43,627 nt of DNA from Bacillota bacterium (GTDB taxonomy: Bacteria; Bacillota; Bacilli; Alicyclobacillales; SLC66), in contig JAJYTO010000005.1 in assembly GCA_021793015.1 (NCBI GenBank), forward strand, positions 1-43,627, written 5' to 3'. The notes beneath the pieces are model-generated. The model was not told where the DNA came from. It searched no databases and worked only from the letters and a program-made list of their open reading frames with translations. The position numbers and the translations under genes were made by a program. Shown piece after piece: positions 27,093-38,465 of the stretch. How positions within the stretch are numbered: the first letter of the stretch is position 1; every line of letters starts with the position of its first letter.

Positions 27093-27106
27093 GTGACCGT
27101 ATTTAC

Positions 27107-28115
27107 ACTATAGCACACGCTCATAGGTCTCCGACGCCACGGGTACGCCGCCATGACCCGCAAGCGGCCAAGGTTCCCCCAAGCACCGAACCAAATCCAC
27201 AGAGCGATGAGTACGAGAACCATCGAGATCACCACGCCAAGCTTTCGAACCAACGCAGTCAGAAGGATCAGAGACGGCGCATCGGTCATCGACCATCCCT
27301 GCGCGTAGAAGGGCGCCGCAGCCACACAGACGGCCACAATCCACACGAGTGCGAGCCTGACGGTCAGCGCGGCTTTGACCGATTTGCCCTGCGACCCGCC
27401 GATCCTGGACAGCCAAAGTCCCATAACGAAGGGGATGAACACATACCAATAGCGTTCATGCACTCGCCAATTGAGCGCCGTCCCGTCATTGATCACGGAC
27501 ATCACAATGACGATCGAACTGGCAATGAGCAAAAATGCGGCCAGAGAGCGTTGTCCAGAATCTCCTCCCTCGCTGCGCAGCCAAATAGAAACGGGGAAGA
27601 AGCCGGCAAGCACGACAAAACCCAACACATTTGCCACCAGACTGATTCCTGCAACAGGGAGGTTGATTCCACGCGTCAGTCCGGAAGTGTAGAAGTTGGT
27701 CGCGAACCCGCTGCCCGTCGCCCAGACGAGAAGAAAATAGATGAGCAAAAAACCAACGAAATACGCGACGACATGAAGAACGCCAACACCCCATTTTCGC
27801 GCGCCAAGTCTCAGCGATCAGCCACGCGACGGTAGCCGCGGCCAGCGCCAGTTCCGTCACCTTCGCCGAAAAAACAACTCCCCCGAGCGCCCCCATAGCG
27901 AGAAGCGCCCAGATCCACATCCGCGACCTGCCACTCCTGTACACTCCACCCAGCGACACGAAGGCATACACGTACCAAGCCATAAGGGGGATGGCCAGAT
28001 TCTCGCTCATTACCGTCTCAGCGAACAGAGTAATGGGTGACGCGGCGAACAGGACAGCAACCAGCAGCCCCACCTTACGCCGTTCAAGACGCGCAAACGT
28101 CAGATACAGTGGTCG
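27107..28115 (-). pseudogene. Polytopic membrane protein remnant, frameshifted
   Basis: Two overlapping frames encode consecutive hydrophobic segments. The upstream part (RRKVGLLVAVLFAASPITLF, then MSENLAIPLMAWYVYAFVSL and WIWALLAMGALGGVVFSAKV) shifts frame near 27800 into [20 protein letters not shown], then [16 protein letters not shown] and [17 protein letters not shown]-type helices. It looks like an ArnT/PMT-type (GT39-like) glycosyltransferase or wzy-like protein that has lost its N-terminus at the MntA side. It now reads into the rfbB remnant at the other end. Best treated as a decayed gene. Confidence 0.65.
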
Positions 28116-28206
28116 GACGCTCCCGCGTTTTTTTGTCATCCACAGACATATTGCTTGTATCGCAGGCACGATTTGCAGATATAATGGAAAGCAGGAGGAG
28201 ATCGCT

Positions 28207-28512
28207 ATGGGCTCAACAGCGCTCGGACTACCGCCATGGATGGAATTGTACAAAGAAGAAATCATCCGCATTGTCGCAAAGCGGCATGCGAGAAATATCC
28301 GATTGTTCGGATCACAGGCGCGTGGAGAAGCGGGCCCGGACAGCGATGTGGACTTGCTGGTGTCTTTCGACGAAACAGCAAGTCTGTTGGATCAGGTTGC
28401 TCTGATGTACGATTTGGAGGATTTATTAAAGCGGAAGACTGACGTGGTTTCGGATCGGTGTCTGACAGACGTATTTCGTCGGTCGATCGAGAACGAGGTC
28501 GTTCGGCTGTGA
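28207..28512 (+). CDS. mntA: MntA-like nucleotidyltransferase antitoxin
   Basis: The 101-residue minimal nucleotidyltransferase has the GSX10DXD motif: GS at 35-36 and DVD at 47-49 in FGSQARGEAGPDSDVDLLVS. In characterised MntA/HepT pairs this protein AMPylates and silences HepT. GGAGG lies upstream of the ATG at 28207. It overlaps hepT in a GTGA junction. The pair is inserted between the broken membrane protein gene and the right GT4-gmd repeat. Confidence 0.92.
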   Translation: MGSTALGLPPWMELYKEEIIRIVAKRHARNIRLFGSQARGEAGPDSDVDLLVSFDETASLLDQVALMYDLEDLLKRKTDVVSDRCLTDVFRRSIENEVVRL

Positions 28513-28850
28513 AATCGAATGAATTGCTGGTCAAGGATATTGCGGAAGCCATCCGACGGATCACTGCTTATCTAAACGGAGTAGGAAAAGAGCGATTTTT
28601 TGCGGATATTATGATCCAGGATGCGGTCATTCGGAATTTGGAGATTATCGGAGAAGCAACAAAGAAAATCAGCGAGGAGTATCGAGAACAGCACGCCGAT
28701 ATTCCGTGGCGGGAAATGGCCGGATTACGCGACGTACTGATTCACAATTATGGAAGCGTCGATTTGTATATTGTTTGGAAAACGGTCGTATCCGATATTC
28801 CACAGTTGGGGGAGGCGATGGCCGTTTTGTTGGAACAGGGTGAAGTCTAA
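28509..28850 (+). CDS. hepT: HepT-like HEPN toxin
   Basis: The 113-residue HEPN protein has the RX4HXY RNase motif (R74, H79, Y81 in RDVLIHNYGSVDLY) and the preceding helical NLEIIGEATKKISEEYRE block. Known HepT toxins are RNases held in check by MntA-type AMPylation of the tyrosine. The GTG start overlaps the mntA stop by 4 nt (GTGA), which keeps the ratio of the two products coupled. A terminator follows immediately. Confidence 0.92.
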   Translation: MKSNELLVKDIAEAIRRITAYLNGVGKERFFADIMIQDAVIRNLEIIGEATKKISEEYREQHADIPWREMAGLRDVLIHNYGSVDLYIVWKTVVSDIPQLGEAMAVLLEQGEV

Positions 28851-28878
28851 GGTGCATCCGAGAGGACGCGCCTTTTTT
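28849..28878 (+). terminator. Rho-independent terminator after mntA-hepT
   Basis: AAGGTGCATCC (28849-28859), loop GAGA and GGACGCGCCTT (28864-28874) form an 11-position stem with one mismatch and one G-T pair, followed by a run of six T. It overlaps the hepT stop codon and insulates the downstream repeat block. Confidence 0.85.
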
Positions 28879-28909
28879 GTCACCCTGTTCCGTGTCGATG
28901 GTCATGAGG

Positions 28910-29110
28910 TCAATCCGAAAGCACCACCACATTGACAGCCGTTTTTGCCTGTTCCTTTGAGGGCTGACTTAATTCCGCTGAAATGGAGGCAGCGGCATCC
29001 CATCTAGACTGCCGCATAATTTGAGACGCAGAATAAATGACCCTTTGATGGGAACTCACCATTGACAACGAATTGCACAGCTTTATCGCCCGTCTAACCC
29101 ACCTTTCGCA
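28910..29110 (-). pseudogene. Possible C-terminal gene remnant
   Basis: The minus strand reads WVRRAIKLCNSLSMVSSHQR ... SASQIMRQSRWDAAASISAE ... KTAVNVVVLSD to a stop at 28910. Its amphipathic composition is more protein-like than expected by chance. No start with a ribosome site is visible on the upstream side, where the sequence merges into the repeat block. I do not recognise the family. Confidence 0.3.
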
Positions 29111-29302
29111 CCCTTGAACACGAAAATCGGTGTTCGATGCGATGAATGATCCACACACCTTTAATCTGCGCCCAAACATGGTAAACTCAATGAGTCGAAC
29201 GACACTCGCCGCTGACTGGAGATTCTTTCTGAAATCTGCATGCATTCACTTTGAACGGAATGTTGCTGGAACCATCCAAAATCTGCGACGAAGGATTGTC
29301 TC

Positions 29303-31416
<2,114 letters not shown>

Positions 31417-31557
31417 GCGGGGGAGAGAGCAGGGTCAGAGGCAGATGTGATGAGGTCGATGAAACTGATGAAGTGGACCTTTATGCAGTCGACGCGCTGA
31501 CATTGGTAACTGCAATGGTGTTGGCGGTTCACAGTCCGCCCACCTTTGCCGTACGCG

Positions 31558-32703
31558 ATGGTGCGCCGCATGTCTAAACGCGTTGCTATCGAATGCAGGG
31601 CATTGGTCGGACCGCGCGCAGGCATCGGGCGATACCTCTATCGCTTGCTGGAGGAATTCGCGGGTCGCAAAGACGATGTGACGTATTACCTGTACGCACC
31701 CAGACTGATCGAAGTTCCCGAGGTATGTTTGGCCGATCCGCGCTTCGTCGTTCGCATGGTGCACTTCCGCCCAGCGCTCCTATGGCTTCACGCCGTGGTT
31801 CCAGTCTGGATCGCGCAAGACCGCATCGACGTCTTTTTCGGACCCAACTATGCGGCGCCGCTTCTGAGACTGCATGGCTATCGCTCGGTCATCACGATCC
31901 ATGACGCCGTATATGCGCGCTTCCCTGAGACAATGCTTCTGAAAACTCTGCTTCACAATCGGTTCATGGTCCCGCTTTACTGCCGTGACGCCGATCTGCT
32001 CCTGACCGACTCCCATTTTTCCGCCCAGGAATTGCATGAGGTCATAGGCATCGACGACGATAAGATGAGGGTGGTGCATCTGGCCGGAGATAACCATGTC
32101 TGCATACCGACCGATAACACCGTGGCGGTTGGACAGCCTGATGTCGCAGCGCAGTCGCGTATCGCCGGGCCCTACATCCTGACCGTGGGCACGGTCGAGC
32201 CGCGCAAGAACATGGAATCGGTTGTTGCAGCCTATGCAATGCTTCCGACAGCGTTGCGCGATGCCTACTCGCTTGTCATCGTCGGTCGCGCTCTATGGGG
32301 CGGCCTAAATCCCCGGCAATGGTTTGAGAAATATGGCGTCACAGACCGCGCCTTCCACTTCGACGACGTCAGCGACGGGGAACTTCAGGGGATTTTTTCA
32401 AAAGCGAGCCTGTTCGTTTTTCCGTCGCTTTACGAAGGATTTGGACTGCCCGTCGTCGAAGCGATGTCCAGTGGCGTGCCTGTGATATGCTCGTACACAT
32501 CCTCGCTTGCCGAAGCCGCCGGAGACGCCGCATTGCTGTGCGACCCAACCTCTCCCCGAGATTTGTCGACAAAGGTCGAACTTGTCTTGCAGGATACCAC
32601 GCTAAAAGATACACTGATAGAGTTGGGAACGCGGCGTGCAGCGGATCTTACATGGACGCGAACTGCTGAGACAACGTTGCACTGTATTCTGGGTGAGGAG
32701 TGA
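31558..32703 (+). CDS. GT4 family glycosyltransferase
   Basis: A GT-B enzyme of about 381 residues. The N-terminal part has IECRALVGPRAGIGRYLYRL and a DVFFGPNYAAPLLRL stretch. The C-terminal donor domain has ILTVGTVEPRKNMESVVAAY, LVIVGRALWGG, and FPSLYEGFGLPVVEAMSSGV with the EX7E pair. Starts at 31558 or 31570 (ATG) are possible, neither with a strong ribosome site; TTG at 31546 is also open. It sits directly before the ABC exporter genes. The family typically transfers mannose or rhamnose in ABC-dependent O-glycan synthesis. Confidence 0.9.
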   Translation: MVRRMSKRVAIECRALVGPRAGIGRYLYRLLEEFAGRKDDVTYYLYAPRLIEVPEVCLADPRFVVRMVHFRPALLWLHAVVPVWIAQDRIDVFFGPNYAAPLLRLHGYRSVITIHDAVYARFPETMLLKTLLHNRFMVPLYCRDADLLLTDSHFSAQELHEVIGIDDDKMRVVHLAGDNHVCIPTDNTVAVGQPDVAAQSRIAGPYILTVGTVEPRKNMESVVAAYAMLPTALRDAYSLVIVGRALWGGLNPRQWFEKYGVTDRAFHFDDVSDGELQGIFSKASLFVFPSLYEGFGLPVVEAMSSGVPVICSYTSSLAEAAGDAALLCDPTSPRDLSTKVELVLQDTTLKDTLIELGTRRAADLTWTRTAETTLHCILGEE

Positions 32704-32709
32704 GATTGA

Positions 32710-33486
32710 ATGGTCAGTCGCATCGCCGAGGTGTGGCAGTATAGGGCGATGCTGTGGAGCCTCGTATTGTCGGAACTTAGAACTCGATACCGGGGATCCT
32801 TTTTAGGCTTTCTTTGGACGTTTATCAATCCCCTTCTTATGCTACTGGTGTACACCTTTGTATTTTCTAAGATCATGAAGGTGGTCATGCCTCACTACCC
32901 CACCTTCATGTTCATCGGCTTGCTTGCATGGAATCTATTTGCCTCTGGTGTTCAATCCTCGTCCAGCGTCATTGTCAGGCAGGGCTCCTTGGTTAAAAAG
33001 ATCTACTTTCCGAGGGAGATCCTCCCTCTGTCTGTCGTGGGAGGAAGCGTCATAAATTATGCTTTTTCGCTGGTCATATTGATCCCGTTTCTTTTGGTCA
33101 GCGGTTTCTACCCTACCTTCTACTGGTTTTACATACCCATTATCCTACTAATGGAAACGATCCTCACGGTCGGACTCGCTTTGCTGTTCGCCTCGCTGAC
33201 GGTCTATCTCCGGGATCTGGAACACATGCTCAACATCTTTATGATGTTATGGTTTTATTTCACTCCGGTTGTATACTCTCTTTCCATGCTCCCAGGACGA
33301 ATGTCGGTGATTTTTAAGTTTAATCCGGTTGCTGATGCAGTGTTGGCCTTTCAATCAGTACTGTATTACAATCAGAGTCCCCATTGGAAACTGTTCGTTT
33401 ACGGCTGCTTCGTGTCCATTGTGCTCCTGCTTTTGGGATGGAGTATCTTTAACCGCCTTAGCCGTCGGTTCGCAGAGGAGGTGTAA
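32710..33486 (+). CDS. wzm: Polysaccharide ABC transporter permease
   Basis: The 258-residue ABC-2 type permease has about six membrane segments. The N-terminal cytoplasmic stretch VLSELRTRYRGSFLGFLWTF followed by INPLLMLLVYTFVFSKIM is the usual Wzm/TagG beginning, and VRQGSLVKKIYFPREILPLS is the conserved coupling loop. It exports a completed lipid-linked glycan across the membrane. It is 6 nt after the GT4 stop and abuts wzt. Confidence 0.95.
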   Translation: MVSRIAEVWQYRAMLWSLVLSELRTRYRGSFLGFLWTFINPLLMLLVYTFVFSKIMKVVMPHYPTFMFIGLLAWNLFASGVQSSSSVIVRQGSLVKKIYFPREILPLSVVGGSVINYAFSLVILIPFLLVSGFYPTFYWFYIPIILLMETILTVGLALLFASLTVYLRDLEHMLNIFMMLWFYFTPVVYSLSMLPGRMSVIFKFNPVADAVLAFQSVLYYNQSPHWKLFVYGCFVSIVLLLLGWSIFNRLSRRFAEEV

Positions 33487-33489
33487 TTG

Positions 33490-34806
33490 ATGACGGACGC
33501 TCAACCAGCAATTCGGGTAAACCATGTTACAAAGAGCTTTCGTGTGCATCTGGAACGAAACCAGACGCTCAAGGAGAAGATCCTTTATGCAGGCAGAGCC
33601 AAGTACCGCGATTTCGTGGCACTTCGCGATGTCAGTGTCGATATCATGCCGGGTGAGTCCGTGGGTCTCATAGGTGTCAACGGGTCGGGAAAGAGCACTC
33701 TCCTAAAGCTGATGAGTCGGATTCTTTATCCGGATGTCGGAACGATTGAGGTTGCGGGCAGGGTTTCCAGCCTGCTAGAGTTGGGAGCCGGCTTTCATCC
33801 CGACTTTTCAGGAAGGGAAAACATATTCATGAACGGCGCATTGCTGGGGCTGTCCCGTAGGGAGATATCCTATAAGATCGGCGAGATCATTGAGTTCTCT
33901 GAACTGGGAGACTTTATAGATGAGCCCGTGCGCAGCTATTCTTCGGGCATGTATATGCGACTGGCCTTTTCTGTGGCGGTGGCTGTTGATCCTGAGATAC
34001 TGCTCATAGATGAGATCCTAGCGGTAGGAGATGCCGCTTTTCAGGCCAAGTGCATGAGCCGCCTCAAGGAACTGCGCGGACAAGACAAAACCATTGTCAT
34101 CGTGACACATGATGCCTCGGCGGTCGAGCGCTTTTGTGATAAAGTGGTATGGATGCACAATTCGCGAGTTCGTATGGAGGGCCAGCCAGTCGAATGCATT
34201 CAAACCTACCTTGCCACGGTATTCAGAGCGGCAAACGAAGGCGCTAACACCATGTCATTTGATCGAACGGGCGCGCATCCAGACCACACCAACTCGTCGT
34301 CTCTGGCGGACGAAGCCACAGGAGAAGAACGCGTTGATACGGATCCCATGGATCTACGCTGGGGCACAGGGGATGTCGTGATAGATCGGATTACGGTCAC
34401 TTCCTCCATGGGCGAAGGACTGGTCAAATGCGGTGATCCACTTGACATCACCATGCATTTCCACGTTGTAAGGTCGGTCCAGGATGTTGACTTCGGGGTG
34501 GGCATATTTTCGGAGGAAGGAACACAATGCTACGGAACCAATACGCGTGTAGACAGGCACCAAACCATTTCGCTTGAGGTCGGCACCGGACATGTTACGT
34601 TTAGAGCCGATAACTTCTGCTTACTTCCTGGCACGTACGCGATTGATGTAGCATGCAGCGCCGCTGATACACAGGCGCACGACTACTGGAGAAAAGCCTC
34701 GAAGGTGCAGGTCTTCTCCGATCGACCTGACGTCGGAATTTGTAGAATTCCGCATGACTGGGAACTCATTCGCGACACCGCTTCGATTGAGTTTGCGAGG
34801 ATGTGA
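33490..34806 (+). CDS. wzt: Polysaccharide ABC transporter ATPase with C-terminal glycan-binding domain
   Basis: A protein of 438 residues. Walker A GVNGSGKST is at 62-70, followed by the signature SYSSGMYMRLAFSVAVA, Walker B ILLIDEILAVGD and the switch VIVTHD. A C-terminal extension of about 180 residues (VIDRITVTSSMGEGLVKCGD ... GTGHVTFRADNFCLLPGTY) has the Wzt-C beta-sandwich pattern. In characterised Wzt proteins this domain binds the modified chain end before export. The ATG at 33490 has GGAGG upstream; the TTG at 33487 is unlikely. The extension predicts that the exported chain carries a terminal modification, consistent with the methyltransferase gene downstream. Confidence 0.95.
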   Translation: MTDAQPAIRVNHVTKSFRVHLERNQTLKEKILYAGRAKYRDFVALRDVSVDIMPGESVGLIGVNGSGKSTLLKLMSRILYPDVGTIEVAGRVSSLLELGAGFHPDFSGRENIFMNGALLGLSRREISYKIGEIIEFSELGDFIDEPVRSYSSGMYMRLAFSVAVAVDPEILLIDEILAVGDAAFQAKCMSRLKELRGQDKTIVIVTHDASAVERFCDKVVWMHNSRVRMEGQPVECIQTYLATVFRAANEGANTMSFDRTGAHPDHTNSSSLADEATGEERVDTDPMDLRWGTGDVVIDRITVTSSMGEGLVKCGDPLDITMHFHVVRSVQDVDFGVGIFSEEGTQCYGTNTRVDRHQTISLEVGTGHVTFRADNFCLLPGTYAIDVACSAADTQAHDYWRKASKVQVFSDRPDVGICRIPHDWELIRDTASIEFARM

Positions 34807-35240
34807 AGGCTACCCACGTAGTTAGCCAACCACCTTGGTAACGAATGTATGGATCCCAAAGAGTGAACCCAAACGATCGGACACTTTAATTGAGACAGAG
34901 GGTCGTTCATATATTCTTGGTTCTTCTCCGGACGGGAAGGTCGAACATGAAGATCGTCCGGCTTGCTGGCCTCCCGGCATACAGAGTAATGAGCCGTTTG
35001 GTTCCAAACACCGTTCTCTTAAGACAGCGACGGCATGAAACTTCACCCGGCATATGTTTTTGGCTACCACATGACGTGGATTGACATACGGGAGCGCCGT
35101 ATATAACCTTATCCTTACCGTTCCATAGTACGGATGGTCTGATCCTCGGCTGGCAGAGAAGTTCTACACATGTAAGGGAAGTTGCATGCAGAAGCGAACA
35201 GCAAACCTGCCGAAATCGGCGTGGCCGAGAAATTCCGGAT
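34807..35240. other. Intergenic stretch, possible decayed gene
   Basis: No complete gene is supported. A short plus-strand frame from 34947 reads MKIVRLAGLPAYRVMSRLVP and stops at about 35082, which could be the start of a lost protein. No terminator or clear promoter is seen between wzt and the methyltransferase gene. Confidence 0.35.
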
Positions 35241-36368
35241 GTGCATACGTCCGCCAAGCTAAACGGGGGATTCTTATTGAAAAACATTGTCGAGTTCGCA
35301 ATGAACCAAGTAGAAGAATTAATAAAATTGGGTGAAGACAGGATATCGTTTGTTGATGGTCCAATGGCCGACGTCGAAAAGGATTCCAGGATCATTAAGG
35401 GAAATTATAATGGTCAATGGAATATCAATTTTGACGCTCCGATCATAACACATCGATTTTTATACGCCCGAATCGTCATATTTATCAAACGGGCCATTCG
35501 CAAGACAATTGGTTGGTATGTAAAATCGTTTTTTCTGCAACAAAGGGCCTTTAATGCCTCTATTGTGCAATTTCTCAACATCCTGGACGAGGACATGCAT
35601 CGCAAGGATGAATTGATTGACCTGCTCAGGAGGGAGATCCAATCACTCAAAACAGAGATAAGCAGCTTGGAATCTACAGTAAATACCAGGAAGCGGGGAT
35701 TAGGAGAACGTTATCTCAAGTTTGAGGACGACTTTCGCGGTTCACGGGAACTGATCAAGGGATTCTTTCGCGAGTTTGTTCCCTTCCTCGCGGGTCCAGG
35801 TATCGTCTACGATCTTGGGTGCGGAAGGGGTGAAATGCTCGAACTGCTCCAGGAGGCTAACATTGAATGTGTCGGGATCGACTCAAATCCCGCAATGGTA
35901 AAGTTATGTTTGGCCTTGAACCTTCCTGCGGTGCTGGAAGACATAGGGGACTACGTAAGTAGATTAAAGGACAACACTGCGGGTGGATTCTTCATCAGCC
36001 AGGTGGTCGAGCATCTTGAGGTGTATGAACTGACGGACCTTTTGGAAGAAACCCATGCGAAGTTAGCACCTGGTTCACCACTCATAATTGAAACGCCGAA
36101 TCCGCTAACGGTTTTGGTCTCCAGCAACACTTTTCACTTGGACTTAACGCACAAGCTATTAGTGCACCCCGATACATTGGTACACATGCTGAAGACCATC
36201 GGTTTCACGGAGATAGAAACCAAATTCAGACACCCATTCCCCAAGGAGGACACGTTCCAAGACGGGACCGACGATGACACGAGCCCCTTGATTTTAAAGT
36301 TAAATCATCTGCTTTACGGACCAAGGGATTACGCCGTCATAGCTCGAAAGGGAGTGAATTTATCGTGA
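35241..36368 (+). CDS. SAM-dependent methyltransferase with coiled coil (chain-terminator-like)
   Basis: Up to 375 residues. A basic hydrophobic N-terminal region is followed by a heptad-like helix (FLNILDEDMHRKDELIDLLR ... SLKTEISSLESTVN, about residues 110-150). The class I methyltransferase domain has motif I VYDLGCGRGEML (about 193-204), VVEHLEVYELTDLLEE and the IIETPNPLTV strand. The GTG start at 35241 is uncertain; TTG 35277 and ATG 35301 are alternatives. It overlaps the next gene by GTGA. The position beside a Wzt with a C-terminal domain suggests glycan chain-end methylation of the WbdD/WbbD type, but this is inference. Confidence 0.82.
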   Translation: MHTSAKLNGGFLLKNIVEFAMNQVEELIKLGEDRISFVDGPMADVEKDSRIIKGNYNGQWNINFDAPIITHRFLYARIVIFIKRAIRKTIGWYVKSFFLQQRAFNASIVQFLNILDEDMHRKDELIDLLRREIQSLKTEISSLESTVNTRKRGLGERYLKFEDDFRGSRELIKGFFREFVPFLAGPGIVYDLGCGRGEMLELLQEANIECVGIDSNPAMVKLCLALNLPAVLEDIGDYVSRLKDNTAGGFFISQVVEHLEVYELTDLLEETHAKLAPGSPLIIETPNPLTVLVSSNTFHLDLTHKLLVHPDTLVHMLKTIGFTEIETKFRHPFPKEDTFQDGTDDDTSPLILKLNHLLYGPRDYAVIARKGVNLS

Positions 36369-38218
36369 TAGGCAGCACAGTTAGCAAACCCGTCACAATA
36401 GTCATATTAACTTGGAATGGACTTGAGTACACACGGAAATGTTTGGACTCCCTAACAAAATCCGATCTCGGTGAACAGACAGACATTATTGTATTGGACA
36501 ATGGTAGTACAGACGGTACGGTGAACTACTTGAAATCGGTGAGCGGAGTAACCTTAATAGAAAACGCAACCAACGAGGGATTTGTAAGGGGAAATAATCG
36601 GGCGCTGAAAACGATTAGCCAGGAGAGAGACGTTCTGTTGCTCAACAATGACATTTTGATCACTCAGTTCGACTGGCTTTCACTTCTTCAGGAAACCGCA
36701 TTATCCTCTGATGATATTGGCATCGTTGGATGTAGACTTCGGGGCCCCAATGGCGAGCTACAGCATGCGGGAACATTCATTATGGCAGATACACTTTGGG
36801 GACAGCAGATATGCGGCGGCGAAGTTGACATCAATCAGCGGAATGAGGTAACTGATGTTGAGGGTGTTGTGTTTGCGTGCGCATATATTAGGAGAGAGGT
36901 TATCCAAAATATAGGACTACTAAATGAAAAGTTCTTTTCCTACTTCGAAGACACTGACTACTGCCTACGTGCACGCGCTGCTGGATATCGGGTAGTTAAC
37001 GATGGCAGGGTCACATTGACTCACTATCAGAACATATCCACAGCGATCAATAATTCCAATTTCTCCATTATGTTTGGTGACTCTCAGCGGCAATTCAAAT
37101 CTCTTTGGAAAAACGCAATTCAGGAGAGGTATACATGTGGTGTTAATTGGCATTCCATATGCAATTTCCCTAGTGGATATGCGGTTTCATCGCGAAACCT
37201 AATGATCGCGATGGACGAGAGCAATGTGGATGTGCGATATAAATATGTTTATGGACCCGAGACTCCGTTCCCAGTTGAAGAGCCAAGGCAAAGCGACGAC
37301 TATAGGACAAACGTGTTTGGCTCTCGAAAGTTCAATGATTCATACGCAGAGGTGGTATACGCACAGGGAGACGTTTTCCAGAAAAATAAGGGGAAATATA
37401 GAATCGGATATACGATGCTTGAGGTTGATGGCCTCCCGAAGGAGTGGGTGAACCAAGCAAATAAGATGGATGAAATCTGGGTTCCTTCCAAATTTAACTT
37501 GGAAACCTTCCGCGAAAGCGGAGTGAAAAAACCAATTTTTGTGATCCCTTTAGGGGTGGACACATCATACTTTAATCCGCAGATAAAAGGCCATGCCTCG
37601 CCAAATCGTTTTACCTTTTTGTCGATATTCGAATGGGGAGAGAGAAAGGCTCCCGAGATTCTTCTGCGCGCCTTCGCTGAGGAATTCGGAGGCATGAGTG
37701 ACGTCACTCTGTTATGTAAGGTGTTCAATAACGATGGTTCCCTAGACGTACGAGAGGAGGTAGACAAGCTACACTTGAATATTGAGAGGGCAAACATCGT
37801 TTTCCTTCACAACTATAACGTCCCCGGTTATCAAATGGGCTCTCTGTACCGCTCAGCCGATTGTTTTGTTTTAGCCACACGTGGAGAAGGTTGGGGGATG
37901 CCGATACTTGAAGCAATGGCATGTGGGCTGCCCGTTATTGCGACAGATTGGAGCGCACATACGGACTTCTTTAATTCCTCAACCGGCTATCCAGTGCATG
38001 TTGAACACGCCATTCCAGCTGATGCGAAGTGCCCTTATTATAAGGGGTTTAAATGGGCCAACCCCGACATTGAACACCTACGCCTTCAAATGCGTTATGT
38101 CTACGAGCACAGAGACGAAGCGCTCGCAAAGGGCCACATAGCATCAGAGACGGTGGCACAGGCGTGGACTTGGAAAAATTCTGCAAGAGCCATTGTCGAA
38201 CGACTGAGCAGCATCTGA
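36365..38218 (+). CDS. GT2-GT4 fusion glycosyltransferase
   Basis: The 617-residue protein has two catalytic modules. Residues 1-250 are GT2: VTIVILTWNGLEYTRKCLDS, IVLDNGSTDGT, LLLNNDILI, and YFEDTDYCLRARAAGYRVV. Residues 270-617 are GT4: IPLGVDTSYFN, then FLSIFEWGERKAPEILLRAF, then ATRGEGWGMPILEAMACGLP with EX7E. The start is GTG at 36365 in a GTGA overlap with the methyltransferase stop. One polypeptide could add two consecutive sugars. Composition is AT-richer than the left-hand glycosyltransferases, pointing to a different origin for this half of the locus. Confidence 0.92.
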   Translation: MIGSTVSKPVTIVILTWNGLEYTRKCLDSLTKSDLGEQTDIIVLDNGSTDGTVNYLKSVSGVTLIENATNEGFVRGNNRALKTISQERDVLLLNNDILITQFDWLSLLQETALSSDDIGIVGCRLRGPNGELQHAGTFIMADTLWGQQICGGEVDINQRNEVTDVEGVVFACAYIRREVIQNIGLLNEKFFSYFEDTDYCLRARAAGYRVVNDGRVTLTHYQNISTAINNSNFSIMFGDSQRQFKSLWKNAIQERYTCGVNWHSICNFPSGYAVSSRNLMIAMDESNVDVRYKYVYGPETPFPVEEPRQSDDYRTNVFGSRKFNDSYAEVVYAQGDVFQKNKGKYRIGYTMLEVDGLPKEWVNQANKMDEIWVPSKFNLETFRESGVKKPIFVIPLGVDTSYFNPQIKGHASPNRFTFLSIFEWGERKAPEILLRAFAEEFGGMSDVTLLCKVFNNDGSLDVREEVDKLHLNIERANIVFLHNYNVPGYQMGSLYRSADCFVLATRGEGWGMPILEAMACGLPVIATDWSAHTDFFNSSTGYPVHVEHAIPADAKCPYYKGFKWANPDIEHLRLQMRYVYEHRDEALAKGHIASETVAQAWTWKNSARAIVERLSSI

Positions 38219-38465
38219 GACCATTGCAACGGTTCGAGCGCCCGTACCGTCCTGTTTCAAGCGCATGCCATCAGCAATTGAAAGCACTACATGGGGAGGG
38301 CTTGAAATCACTGCGCTGTAGATTTTCAAGAGCAAGTATGAAAAAATGGACATTGTCGATGTTCGCGGAAAAGCTCTCTCATTTCTCCAAAATGAGACCT
38401 CACGTTTCGCTAAATGACGAAAATACAGTCTCATAAATCCTGCCTGCAGCAATACTTTCTTGAAT

